A DNA stretch of 64,000 nucleotides, taken from Azoarcus olearius (GTDB lineage: Bacteria; Pseudomonadota; Gammaproteobacteria; Burkholderiales; Rhodocyclaceae). Positions 1 through 8,039 of the stretch are shown here, piece by piece; positions within the stretch are counted from its first letter, which is position 1, and each line of letters begins with the position of its first letter. Below the pieces are notes generated by a model. It had not been told where the DNA came from. It searched no databases and worked only from the letters and a program-made list of their open reading frames with translations. Where the stretch lies: contig NZ_CP016210.1 of assembly GCF_001682385.1 (NCBI RefSeq), forward strand, positions 2,046,001 through 2,110,000. The letters run 5' to 3'. The translations under genes were made by a program, and so were the position numbers.

Positions 1-591
1 GCCGAGCAGGCCGTGCAGCCAGCGCAGCGGCCGGCCGAGCGGCAGCCATTCGTTGATGTCGCCCAGCACCACCACGTTGCGCTCGGGCGGGATGTCGTGC
101 AGCAGCTTCAGCATCTGCCTTACCTGAAAGCGGCGCTCGGCCGGGCGCAGGCCCAGGTGGGTGACGATGACGCGGACCACTTCGTCTTCCACTTCCAGAT
201 CGACGTCGATTGCGCCGCGCGGCTCGCGCCGGTGATAGCTCAGGTCGTGGCGGCGCACTGCGAGCACCGGGCGCCGCGTCAGCAGTGCGTTGCCGAAGCT
301 GCCTTCGTGATTGACGATGGTGTGGCCCGCGATCGCCTCCATGCCGGTGGCGCTGGCGAGGAAGTCGAGCTGCATCGATTCGTGGCTGCCGTTGGCGAGG
401 TTGTCGACCTCCTGCAGGCCGACGATGTCGCAGCCCAGTTCGTCGATCACGCGGGCGACGCGGGCGACATCCATGCGGCCATCGCGCCCCACGCAGCGGT
501 GGACGTTGTACGACGAGATGCGCAGGCAGTCCTCGCCCAGGGCGTGGTCGAGGTTGCGCCAGCTAGCGAGGCCGTTGGTTGCCGTTGCCAT
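1..591 (-). CDS. Endonuclease/exonuclease/phosphatase (EEP) family protein, 3' end cut by window
   Basis: The frame is open for 197 codons from an ATG at 591 to the window edge, so the C-terminus is missing. EEP-fold signatures are visible: SSYNVHR near residues 26-32, the metal-binding Glu in LQEVD (about residue 61), VTHLG in the middle and GDINEW near residue 177. Family members are Mg2+-dependent phosphodiesterases acting on nucleic acid, inositol phosphates or sphingomyelin; the substrate cannot be told here. The start overlaps the 3' end of the PLD/VTT gene by 29 bp, and such EEP-PLD pairs occur together in many proteobacteria, which suggests a joint lipid-related role (inference). Confidence 0.8.
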   Translation of the reverse strand, partial: MATATNGLASWRNLDHALGEDCLRISSYNVHRCVGRDGRMDVARVARVIDELGCDIVGLQEVDNLANGSHESMQLDFLASATGMEAIAGHTIVNHEGSFGNALLTRRPVLAVRRHDLSYHRREPRGAIDVDLEVEDEVVRVIVTHLGLRPAERRFQVRQMLKLLHDIPPERNVVVLGDINEWLPLGRPLRWLHGLLG

Positions 592-2842
592 GATGGTGAC
601 GGTGGTCCGCGACCAGCCAGCGCCGCACCGCGAGCGTCAGCAGTGCCACCCCGGCGATTGCCGCGGCCACCAATCCGTAGTTGACGCGTCCCGGGTCGCG
701 CAGGGCTTCCTGCAACTGGTTGCCGAACACCGTGGTGGCCAGCGTGCCGGGGAGCATGCCGATGGCGGTGCCGGCCATGAACGGGGCGAGGCGGATGCCG
801 ATCGCCGCGGCGACCACGCCTTCCACCGCGAACGGTGCAATCGGCACCAGCCGTAGCGCGGTGACGGCGATGAGGCCGCGCCGGCGCAGCGTTTCGGCGA
901 TGTGGCGCAACTTGCGCCCGGCAAGGTTGCTCACCGTTTCTTCCGGCAGGCCCAGCCCGGCTACATAGGTGAAGAAGGCGGCGATCAGGATGCCGCCCAG
1001 CGCGAAGCCGAAACCCATGTAGGGGCCGAAGGCCACGACCGCGGCCAGCGTGATCAGCGGACGCGGAAACATCAGCACGCAGGCCGGCGTATAGGCCAGC
1101 AGGATCACCAGCGGCGCCCACGGGCGATGGGCGAACTCGCGCGCCAGTGCGCTGATGCGTTCAGGGTCGCCCCATTGCGATAGCGGGGTGTATTTCCACA
1201 CCGCGGCCAGCGCGATCAGCACCAGCACCACGCCGACGATCCGCATCGCCGCGCGCCGCAGCGGCGGATTGGCGGGGCCGGGGGCGGTGATGTCCTGCGG
1301 GCCGCCCGGGGCCGCCGGCGCGCTGTCGTCGCGGAAGACTGCCTCGGGGCTGAATTCTTCGGCGATGCGCTCCAGCGACACCGGCTGCGCGGGATCGCCC
1401 ACGCTGGCGAAGTCGAGCAGCGGCGCCGGCAAGGTCTCGGGTTCTTCCAGCCGGCGCAGCGTGCGGCACTGGCCGCCCAGTTCCTCGATGGCGCCGGCCA
1501 GCGTGCCGTGCCGGCGCACCGCGGCGTCCACCTCTTCCGGGCTGCGGTCCAGGTGTTCGGCCAGCAGCTCGCTGCGGAAATCCGCGATTGCCCTGGCCAC
1601 CCGAGCGTCGCCGCGCGCTTCCAGCGCGGCATCGCATTCGCTGTCCAGCCCCATCGACCGGTTGCACCAGTTGGCCGAGCCGACGCGCAGGATCTCGTCG
1701 TCCACGATCATCAGCTTGGAGTGCAGGTCGATGCAGATCTTCTCGCCCAGGCCATCCACGTGGGGGTAGTAGATGTGGAAGCGGCCGTGGCGGTCGGCCG
1801 CGCGCAGGCGCTGCACCAGCTTGGTCCGCAGCGCGTTCATCGTGTGCTCTTCCAGCCAGCCGTGGCTGAAGAGGCGCACCACCACCACAACCTCGGGGCC
1901 GTCGTCGGCCTGCAGGCGCTCGGCCAGCGCCTCGCCGAGGCCGCCCGCAGTGAAGTACTGGTTTTCGATGTAGATGCGCCGGCGCGCGGCGCGGATCATG
2001 TCGTAATACAGCGCCTCCACCTCGGCCACCGCGGGCGCGTCGTCGCGCGGCGGCAGGGTGCGGGCGATGGCGATGTCGACGTCGCGAAAGCGCACCGGCA
2101 GCCCTTCTGGCCACAGGTCGGGCGGCTTGCGCGGGGCCGCCGGCAGCGGGTGGCCGGTAGCGGCCAGCCAGCGCGCGCGGGCAACGCGGCCAAGCGCGAG
2201 CGCGGCGTCGCCATCGACCACCATCATCATGTCGTGAAAGGGCGGGTAGGGCTTGCCGTCGCAGTCGCGCCGGATCTCGTCGGGCGAGTGCTTGCAGGTA
2301 TCCCAGCGCCGCACCGTCAGGTCGAAGCCGCCGATGAAGGCGAGCGCGTCGTCGATCACCACGATCTTCTGGTGGTGCGAGGCGGTAACCGGGTGGGTGT
2401 CGTCGTAGGTCAGGTGCACCCGCCGGTGCGGATGCCAGCCAAAGCCGTACAGCGGCGGAAACTCGCGGTCGGTGCCGAACACCATCGGGTAGTCCCAGTC
2501 GAGGATGTAGACCCGGAGGCTGCGGCGCCGGCGCACCAGCCAGTTCAGGAAGTCGCCCAGCCGCTCGGGCGCCTCGCCTTCACCGTCGAAGCGCAGCCGG
2601 GTGTTGCTGTTGAAATCCCAGGCCAGGATGGCGATCGAGCGCTCGGCGCGCTCGGCCGCCCGGGCAAAGGTGCGGAAATAGGCCTCGCCATCGACGACGA
2701 GGCCCGCGCGGTGCGCGCGTGCGATCGTGCAGCAGTTGCGCCCGGCCTCGAACAGGCTGCCCGGACGCGCCGCCGTCGCGGGGGCGGCGGGGGAGTCCGC
2801 CACACCGCGATGGTCCCGCAACACGATCGCCGCCGGCCGCAC
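563..2842 (-). CDS. Phospholipase D-like protein with C-terminal VTT/DedA membrane domain
   Basis: 759 residues. Two HKD phospholipase D motifs are present: HHQKIVVIDD near residue 157 and HSKLMIVDDE near residue 376, each followed by the expected G-[GS] stretch. From about residue 530 there are hydrophobic segments and a VTT (SNARE-associated, DedA/TVP38) domain with FPRPLITLAAVVAFGP and the G-x-LPGT motif. PLD enzymes hydrolyse or exchange phosphodiester head groups; the VTT part anchors the protein in the inner membrane and belongs to a lipid-scramblase-like family. It lies 12 bp after the ferritin-like gene and overlaps the EEP gene, so the three are probably one transcript. The exact N-terminus is uncertain. 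Confidence 0.88.
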   Translation of the reverse strand: MRPAAIVLRDHRGVADSPAAPATAARPGSLFEAGRNCCTIARAHRAGLVVDGEAYFRTFARAAERAERSIAILAWDFNSNTRLRFDGEGEAPERLGDFLNWLVRRRRSLRVYILDWDYPMVFGTDREFPPLYGFGWHPHRRVHLTYDDTHPVTASHHQKIVVIDDALAFIGGFDLTVRRWDTCKHSPDEIRRDCDGKPYPPFHDMMMVVDGDAALALGRVARARWLAATGHPLPAAPRKPPDLWPEGLPVRFRDVDIAIARTLPPRDDAPAVAEVEALYYDMIRAARRRIYIENQYFTAGGLGEALAERLQADDGPEVVVVVRLFSHGWLEEHTMNALRTKLVQRLRAADRHGRFHIYYPHVDGLGEKICIDLHSKLMIVDDEILRVGSANWCNRSMGLDSECDAALEARGDARVARAIADFRSELLAEHLDRSPEEVDAAVRRHGTLAGAIEELGGQCRTLRRLEEPETLPAPLLDFASVGDPAQPVSLERIAEEFSPEAVFRDDSAPAAPGGPQDITAPGPANPPLRRAAMRIVGVVLVLIALAAVWKYTPLSQWGDPERISALAREFAHRPWAPLVILLAYTPACVLMFPRPLITLAAVVAFGPYMGFGFALGGILIAAFFTYVAGLGLPEETVSNLAGRKLRHIAETLRRRGLIAVTALRLVPIAPFAVEGVVAAAIGIRLAPFMAGTAIGMLPGTLATTVFGNQLQEALRDPGRVNYGLVAAAIAGVALLTLAVRRWLVADHRHHHGNGNQRPR

Positions 2843-2854
2843 CGCGGGCTCCGC

Positions 2855-3409
2855 TCAGCCCGCGGCCAGCGGCTCGCCGAGTTGCTGGATCAGGCTCAGC
2901 AACTCGTCGGCATGCTCTTCTTCCACCGCCAGCACCTCTTCGAACAGGCGCCGCGTGGTGGGATCGGTGGACCCGATGTACTGGATCGTCTCGCGATAGC
3001 TCTCGATCGCGATGCGCTCGGCCACCAGGTCCTCGCGGATCATGTCCTGCAGGGTCTGGCCTTCCACGTATTCGGCGTGGCTGCGCGCGGTGAGCGTGTC
3101 GGGCGAGAAGTCCGGCTCGCCGCCCAACTGGGTGATGCGCTCGGCGAAGCGGCCGGCGTGGTCCTCTTCCTCGTGCGCGTGCTCGAGGAATTCCGCCGCC
3201 ACCGCGGAAGACGCCAGCCCGCGCGCCGTGTAGTAGTGGCGCTTGTAGCGCAGGCTGCAGACGATTTCGGTGGCGAGCGCTTCGTTGAGCAGGCGCAGGA
3301 TGGTCTCGCGGTCGGCGTTGTAATTCTCGGTCAGCGCACCCCCTTCGATGTGGCGACGGGCGCGTTCGCGCAGGGTGCGGACATCGGACAGCGTGGTATT
3401 GGGCTGCAT
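2855..3409 (-). CDS. Ferritin-like (bacterioferritin-type) diiron protein
   Basis: 184 residues. Start chosen at ATG 3409, behind AGGAG with good spacing; the frame continues upstream but that extension is Arg/Pro-rich and unlike the family. Four-helix ferritin features: EALATEIVCSLRYKRHYY (first Glu helix), EFLEHAHEEEDHA (residues 73-85, Glu and His ligands), EDLVAERIAIESYRE and EEVLAVEEEHADEL. This matches the bacterioferritin/DUF892-like group of iron-storing or DNA-protecting proteins (family knowledge). A sigma-54-like element ends about 37 bp before the start. Likely first gene of an operon with the PLD and EEP genes. Confidence 0.87.
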   Translation of the reverse strand: MQPNTTLSDVRTLRERARRHIEGGALTENYNADRETILRLLNEALATEIVCSLRYKRHYYTARGLASSAVAAEFLEHAHEEEDHAGRFAERITQLGGEPDFSPDTLTARSHAEYVEGQTLQDMIREDLVAERIAIESYRETIQYIGSTDPTTRRLFEEVLAVEEEHADELLSLIQQLGEPLAAG

Positions 3410-3445
3410 GGAAGACTCCTGGTCAGCGGGAACGCCCCCCACGGT

Positions 3446-3461
3446 TGCAATCGGCGTGCCG
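3446..3461 (-). promoter_or_regulatory. Candidate sigma-54 (-24/-12) promoter for the ferritin-like gene
   Basis: On the minus strand the site reads CGGCACG-CCGA-TTGCA, matching the consensus TGGCACG-N4-TTGCW at every position but the first, with the required 10 bp between GG and GC. The start codon is 37 bp downstream. The identical 16 bases occur before pncC at 53225-53240. Confidence 0.65.
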
Positions 3462-3602
3462 CGCATGGTGGCCGGGCCGGCGGGGCGGTGGCGTCGGCGC
3501 TGCCAGCCCCGCGGCTGCAAATTCGACAGCCGCATGTAGTTTTTGCGCGCGGGCCATGCCCATGTCACAGCGGCGTGGCGATGCGGGCGCCGCCCACGCG
3601 GC

Positions 3603-3618
3603 GGGAACGCGGCTTGCG
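3603..3618 (+). promoter_or_regulatory. Possible sigma-54 promoter for the GT4 gene at 3688
   Basis: GGGAACG-CGGC-TTGCG keeps GG-N10-GC spacing and the TTGC box, but has A for C after the GG. The start codon is 70 bp downstream. Divergent from the ferritin promoter in the same 278-bp spacer. Weaker than the GGCACG-type sites. Confidence 0.4.
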
Positions 3619-3687
3619 GTGCGAGGCCACCGCACACGCCGCCGCTCCGCGCCCCATGGCGCGGGTGCCGCCGGCAGGAGGCCCCGC

Positions 3688-4860
3688 ATGAACAACACGC
3701 TGTCGATCGCCCTCGTCACCGAGACCTATCCGCCGGAACTCAACGGCGTATCGCTTACGGTGGAGCGCACGCTGCGCCACCTGCGTGCCGCCGGACATCG
3801 CGTCAGCCTGGTGCGGCCGCGCCAGCAGGCGGACGGCGACGCGGCCGAAGGCACCGGCGAAACCCTGGTGCACGGGCTGCCGCTGCCGCGCTACCCGGGC
3901 CTGCAGTTCGGCCTGCCGGCGCCACGGCGCCTGCTGCGGCTGTGGCAGGCAGAGCGGCCCGACGTGGTGCACATCGTCACCGAAGGTCCGCTCGGCTGGT
4001 CGGCGCTGGCGGTGGCGCGCCACCTTGGCATCGCGGTCACCAGCGATTACCGCACCCACTTCCAGAAATACAGCGGCTACTACCGGCTGGGCGTGCTGTC
4101 GTGGCCGATCGCCGCGGCGCTGCGCACCTTCCACAACCGCTGCGACGCCACCTTCGTGCCCACCCGCGCGCTGGCCGCGGAGATGGAGGCACAGGGCTAC
4201 CGCCGCCTGGTGTGCGTGGGGCGGGGCGTGGATGCGGACCTGTTCTCGCCCTTCCGCCGCAGTCCGATGCTGCGCGCGCGCTGGGGCGCGAGCGAGTGGC
4301 AGCCGGTGCTGATGCACGTCGGCCGGCTGGCGCCGGAAAAGAACCCGCTGCTGGTCCGCGCGGCGTTTCGCGCGGTACGGGCCGAGCGCCCGGATGCGCT
4401 GCTGGTGTGGGTGGGCGACGGGCCGATGCGGGCGCGGCTGGAGCGCGATGCGGAGGGCGAGATCTTCGTCGGCACCCGCCGCGGCGAAGACCTCGCGCGC
4501 CATTACGCCTCGGCCGACATCTTCCTGTTCCCCAGCCTGTCGGAAACCTTCGGCAACGTGGTGCTGGAAGCGATGGCGAGCGCACTGCCCATCGTGGCCT
4601 TCGACAACGGCGCCGCCGGCGAACACCTGATCGACTGCATCAGCGCGCGGGTGGTGCCGGTGGCGGCGGGGGAGGCCGGCTTCATCGACGCGGCGCGCTC
4701 GCTCGCGCTGCACAGCGCGCAGCAGCGTTTTCTGGGCGCGGTGGCGCGTGACACCACGCGGCGGCTCACCTGGCCGCAGGTCCTGGAGCGCTTTGAAGCG
4801 GAGCTGGCGACGTGCGCGGCGCGCCACAGCCCGGTCGGCCATGTCGCACCTGCCGCTTGA
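3688..4860 (+). CDS. GT4 family glycosyltransferase (MgtA-like)
   Basis: 390 residues. Start at ATG 3688 behind AGGAG; the frame is open further upstream but that part has no family similarity. The N-terminus (IALVTETYPPELNGVSLTVE) and the later HVGRLAPEKN, FLFPSLSETFGNVVLEAMA (EX7E motif near residue 285) and IVAFDNGAAGEHL are typical of GT-B glycosyltransferases resembling GDP-mannose-dependent alpha-mannosyltransferase MgtA, which makes glycolipids at the cytoplasmic face of the membrane. Donor and acceptor are not certain. The stop overlaps the start of the PAP2 gene by 20 bp, implying translational coupling. Confidence 0.88.
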   Translation: MNNTLSIALVTETYPPELNGVSLTVERTLRHLRAAGHRVSLVRPRQQADGDAAEGTGETLVHGLPLPRYPGLQFGLPAPRRLLRLWQAERPDVVHIVTEGPLGWSALAVARHLGIAVTSDYRTHFQKYSGYYRLGVLSWPIAAALRTFHNRCDATFVPTRALAAEMEAQGYRRLVCVGRGVDADLFSPFRRSPMLRARWGASEWQPVLMHVGRLAPEKNPLLVRAAFRAVRAERPDALLVWVGDGPMRARLERDAEGEIFVGTRRGEDLARHYASADIFLFPSLSETFGNVVLEAMASALPIVAFDNGAAGEHLIDCISARVVPVAAGEAGFIDAARSLALHSAQQRFLGAVARDTTRRLTWPQVLERFEAELATCAARHSPVGHVAPAA

Positions 4861-5389
4861 ACGCCTCGCGCGCCTGATCGCGTTCGACGGCCTGTGCGTC
4901 GTCAAGCTCAACCGCGTGCTGGTCTATCGCCCGTGCAAGTGGTTGGCGCGCGCCATCAGCCGGATGGGTGACGGCGAGCTGTGGGGCGTGCTGATCCTGG
5001 TGCTGGCGCTGCTGCCCGGCCCGGCCGGCCTGCGCTGCGCCCTGCACCTGGGCGCGGTGGCGTTGGCGGGGCTGCTGCTGTACCTGTTCGCCAAGCGCCG
5101 CACCGGGCGGCCGCGCCCGTGCAACCGCCTGCAGGAGCTGCGTGACTGCCCGCGCCCGCTGGACGAATACAGCTTTCCGTCCGGCCACACGCTGCACGCG
5201 GTGGCCTTCGCGGTGGTCACCTCGGCGTATTTCCCGCTGCTGGGCGCGGCGCTGGCCGTGTTTGCGGTGCTGACCGGCGTGGTGCGCGTGGTGCTGGGGT
5301 TGCATTACCCCAGCGACGTGCTCGCCGGGGTCGCCATCGGCGGCGGCGTGGCCCTATTGTCGCTCGCGGTGGTGGCGCCGGCGGTGTAG
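4841..5389 (+). CDS. PAP2-family membrane phosphatase
   Basis: 182 residues, several transmembrane segments. The three PAP2 phosphatase motifs are present: KRRTGRPRP (about residues 86-94), the central PSGHT (about 126-130) and RVVLGLHYPSDVLAG (about 150-164). Enzymes of this family remove phosphate from phosphatidic acid, undecaprenyl diphosphate or phosphorylated sugars at the periplasmic face. Start ATG 4841 lies inside the end of the glycosyltransferase gene, so the pair is coupled and may act on one glycolipid (inference). The 3' end overlaps the convergent DUF2334 gene by 85 bp. Confidence 0.85.
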   Translation: MSHLPLERLARLIAFDGLCVVKLNRVLVYRPCKWLARAISRMGDGELWGVLILVLALLPGPAGLRCALHLGAVALAGLLLYLFAKRRTGRPRPCNRLQELRDCPRPLDEYSFPSGHTLHAVAFAVVTSAYFPLLGAALAVFAVLTGVVRVVLGLHYPSDVLAGVAIGGGVALLSLAVVAPAV

Positions 5390-6216
5390 GGCGGCGCCAC
5401 CAGCGTGATCGGATCTCCGCGCGCAGGCGGTGGCGCGCTCAAGCCACCGAGCGGTTCGCCGCCCAGCCGCATCGCAAGGCGCGCCTTGGTCATCGGTTCG
5501 TGGTCGCGCAGCAGGGCGTCGACCAGGTACTGGATCTGGTTCAGCACGCGCGGGTGCAGCGCATCGTCCGGATGCAGCGCCAGCCGCATCGGGCCGCGCG
5601 CCGCCAGCCGCGCGGGGCGGCCGTTCCAGCGCAGCGACAGCGCCTCCCGCCACGGGCTGCGCGTGCTCCATGCAAAACAGGGGCTGGCATGGCGCCGCCG
5701 TGGGTGGAGCAGGTAGAAGGCGTCCGCGGTGGTGGTGTAGCGCAGCGGCGAATCGTCCAGCGTCTCCCAGCTGCCGGGGCTCAGCAGCCAGGCCGGCGCA
5801 ACGAAGCCGTACAGCGGCCAGCCGTGGTTGCGGAACCAGGTCTGCCCCACGCCCAGGCGAAAACGCGCGGCGCGGGCGGTCAGCGCGGAGAACTCGCCTT
5901 CGCTCGCGGTCATCACCCGGCGCCGCCACCACTCGCGCGGCCCGTGGCAGCGGCCGGATTCGTCCAGATGCACCCAGCCGTGCAGCGCCAGCTCGTCGCC
6001 GCGCGCACGCCGGGCTTCCAGCGCTTCCAGATACCAACCCGGCGTGCCGTCGCCGCGGCGGTGGTAGTCCGGCACCACCAGCAGGGTCAGCGGCAGCGGC
6101 GCGACTTCCTCCACCACCGCCAGCAGGCGCTCGCAGCGCGCCCAGGTGGCCGGCGCCACATCATGGATGGCGACGCACAGCGCCGCGGGGCGCTCCAGGC
6201 TGGGGCGGGGCTTCAT
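5305..6216 (-). CDS. DUF2334 polysaccharide-deacetylase-like protein
   Basis: 303 residues. The N-terminus has CVAIHDVAPATW, the metal-binding HD motif of the NodB-like/DUF2334 deacetylase fold, followed by LLVVPDYHRRG, ELALHGWVH (second His motif) and an LHPDD segment near the end. Family members are predicted to remove acyl groups from glycans; the substrate is unknown. The last 30 or so residues, overlapping the PAP2 gene, are low-complexity and may be poorly conserved. Start overlaps the stop of the upstream glycosyltransferase by the ATGA tetranucleotide. Confidence 0.75.
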   Translation of the reverse strand: MKPRPSLERPAALCVAIHDVAPATWARCERLLAVVEEVAPLPLTLLVVPDYHRRGDGTPGWYLEALEARRARGDELALHGWVHLDESGRCHGPREWWRRRVMTASEGEFSALTARAARFRLGVGQTWFRNHGWPLYGFVAPAWLLSPGSWETLDDSPLRYTTTADAFYLLHPRRRHASPCFAWSTRSPWREALSLRWNGRPARLAARGPMRLALHPDDALHPRVLNQIQYLVDALLRDHEPMTKARLAMRLGGEPLGGLSAPPPARGDPITLVAPPYTAGATTASDNRATPPPMATPASTSLG

Positions 6217-7346
6217 TGCGGCAGGGCCGGCGTGCCCGCCAGCGCCGCGTAACGGCCGACGATGTCCGGCAGGATGCGTTCCCAGTCGTAGCTTTCGGCG
6301 CGTTTGCGGGCGGCGCTGCGCAGGGGCTGCAGCCCGTAGTCGAAGAGTTCGCGCACCGCGTCGGCCATGGCGGCGGCGAGCGGCTCCGGGTTGTCGGCCG
6401 GCGGCACCTCCACCGGCACCGCGCGGCCCACCTGCGCATCCACGGTCTCCGCCAGCCCGCCGGCGCGTGCGGCCACCACCGGCAGGCCACAGGCCATGGC
6501 CTCGAGTGGCGCGATGCCGAAGGTCTCCTGGTCGCCGGCATGCACGAACAGGTCGCAGGCGGCGATCAGGCTGGCGAGGCGCGCCGGTTCGGCGATGTAG
6601 GGCACCACGCGGGTGTCCTCGCGCGCCTCGGGCGGGGTGCCGTTGCCGACCAGCACCAGCAGGTAGCCCGGCCCCAGCCGGTCCATCATCGCCTGCAGCA
6701 CCGGCAGGTTCTTCTCGTGCGCGAAGCGGCCGACGAAGAGCAGCAGGCGGTCCTCGTCACCGGCGTCCAGGCGGCCGCGCCACAGCTTGCGGTTGCGCGC
6801 CGGCCGCGGCCGGAACAAACGGGTATCCACCCCCAGCGGCTGGCGCACCACGTGCTCCAGCCCCAGCTCGCGCAGGCGTTGGGTCATGCAGGCGCTGGGC
6901 GCCATCACCAGGTCGAAGCGGCTGTAGAGGCGGCGCAGGTAGGACTCGGCGAGCCGTTCCACCTGCGCGCCGCCCACGCGCCCGAACAGGCGCGGCACGT
7001 CGGAGTGATAGAAGCCGACCACCGGCACGCCCAGCCGCTGTCCGGCATCGAGCGCCGCCCAGGCGAACTGGTAGGGGTCGCCGGCCTCGATCACATGCGG
7101 GCGTAGTTCGGCCAGCGCGCGCACCGCGGACTCGCGCATCAGCGGCAGCCGGTAGCCCTGCGAGAAGGGCAGCGGCACGCTCGGCACCTCGATCGCGCAT
7201 TCCGCCGCGCCCGCGGCCAGCCGCGGCAGCACCAGCGAATGACGGTAGCCGGGGCGGGCCTGCAGCCAGCGCCGCTTTTCCTGCAGGTAGCGGCGGATGC
7301 CGCCACTGCGGGTGCTGTAGAACATGGTGGCGTCGCAGACGTGCAT
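6213..7346 (-). CDS. GT4 family glycosyltransferase
   Basis: 377 residues. Start ATG 7346 is preceded by AGAGGA; the open frame upstream is discarded because MHVCDATMFYSTRSGGIRRYL begins like the family. GT-B features: GGIRRYL for acceptor binding, LFVGRFAHEKN near residue 205, and ETFGIAPLEAMACGLPVVA (EX7E motif near residue 275). The product is probably a cytoplasmic sugar transferase in cell-surface glycan or glycolipid synthesis. It overlaps DUF2334 by 4 bp, so the two are co-translated, suggesting transfer and then deacetylation of one product (inference). Confidence 0.87.
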   Translation of the reverse strand: MHVCDATMFYSTRSGGIRRYLQEKRRWLQARPGYRHSLVLPRLAAGAAECAIEVPSVPLPFSQGYRLPLMRESAVRALAELRPHVIEAGDPYQFAWAALDAGQRLGVPVVGFYHSDVPRLFGRVGGAQVERLAESYLRRLYSRFDLVMAPSACMTQRLRELGLEHVVRQPLGVDTRLFRPRPARNRKLWRGRLDAGDEDRLLLFVGRFAHEKNLPVLQAMMDRLGPGYLLVLVGNGTPPEAREDTRVVPYIAEPARLASLIAACDLFVHAGDQETFGIAPLEAMACGLPVVAARAGGLAETVDAQVGRAVPVEVPPADNPEPLAAAMADAVRELFDYGLQPLRSAARKRAESYDWERILPDIVGRYAALAGTPALPQ

Positions 7347-7447
7347 GGTTGTTGTCCTCTTGGCGTGCGGCGCCTGGCTCGCGCGGGGAGCGAGCGCAGG
7401 AAGCGGGAAAGGGCGGGGCGGGAATGGCCGGGGCGTGCTCCTGGTGT

Positions 7448-8002
7448 TCAGGGTTGGCGTTTGAGCAGGGTCACCACCGGCTCGCGCGGGTCGAAATCGG
7501 TCCAGGTGCCGTCGGCCCAAGTGCCGTTGGCGCGGTCGATCTGGCGGGCCATCGAGTGGCCGAGGATTGCGATCGCGGTGGCTTCCTGGCCGGGTTGGTC
7601 GACATGGATCGCGAGCATCGGCCCGCCGGGCGGTTCGGCCGGCAGCTCCTTGGTGGCGGCGGCGGGCTCGGGGTCGGTGGTCTGGCTCAGCGCCCCGGCC
7701 AGCGCGCCCAGGTAGGCGCCCACGCCGCTGCCCGCCAGCGCGCCGATCGGTCCGCCGATCGCGCCCACCACCATGCCCACGCCGCCGCCGATCGCCGCGC
7801 CGGCCGCGGCGCCCTTGCCGGCGCCGTCGGACCCCTGGTCCGCCGCGGCATCACCGCCCAGCATGTAAAGCCCGTGCTGGCCGGGCGGGTTGAGGTAGAA
7901 GCTGGCGTAGTCGCCAGGGCCGAAACCCTGGCCTTCCAGCAGCCTGATCGCTTCGTTCAGATGTTCGACGTGGTCGAAATGACCGGCGATGATCGTTGCC
8001 AT
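7448..8002 (-). CDS. Glycine-zipper membrane-associated protein, function unknown
   Basis: 184 residues; start ATG 8002 with GGAGG just upstream. The middle (about residues 70-110) is a run of Gly/Ala at i+4 spacing (GAAIGGGVGMVVGAIGGPIGALAGS), a glycine-zipper segment able to pack in membranes. The flanks are soluble: the N-terminal FDHVEHLNEAIRLLEGQGF resembles a small ferredoxin-fold-like unit and the C-terminus has VAIHV-like strands. Similar proteins are widespread in stress islands of proteobacteria but uncharacterised. It lies 37 bp downstream of rpoN and is likely co-transcribed with it. Confidence 0.75.
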   Translation of the reverse strand: MATIIAGHFDHVEHLNEAIRLLEGQGFGPGDYASFYLNPPGQHGLYMLGGDAAADQGSDGAGKGAAAGAAIGGGVGMVVGAIGGPIGALAGSGVGAYLGALAGALSQTTDPEPAAATKELPAEPPGGPMLAIHVDQPGQEATAIAILGHSMARQIDRANGTWADGTWTDFDPREPVVTLLKRQP

Positions 8003-8039
8003 GGCAGCCTCCGGCAAATAGGCGACGCGGCGGGGGCGC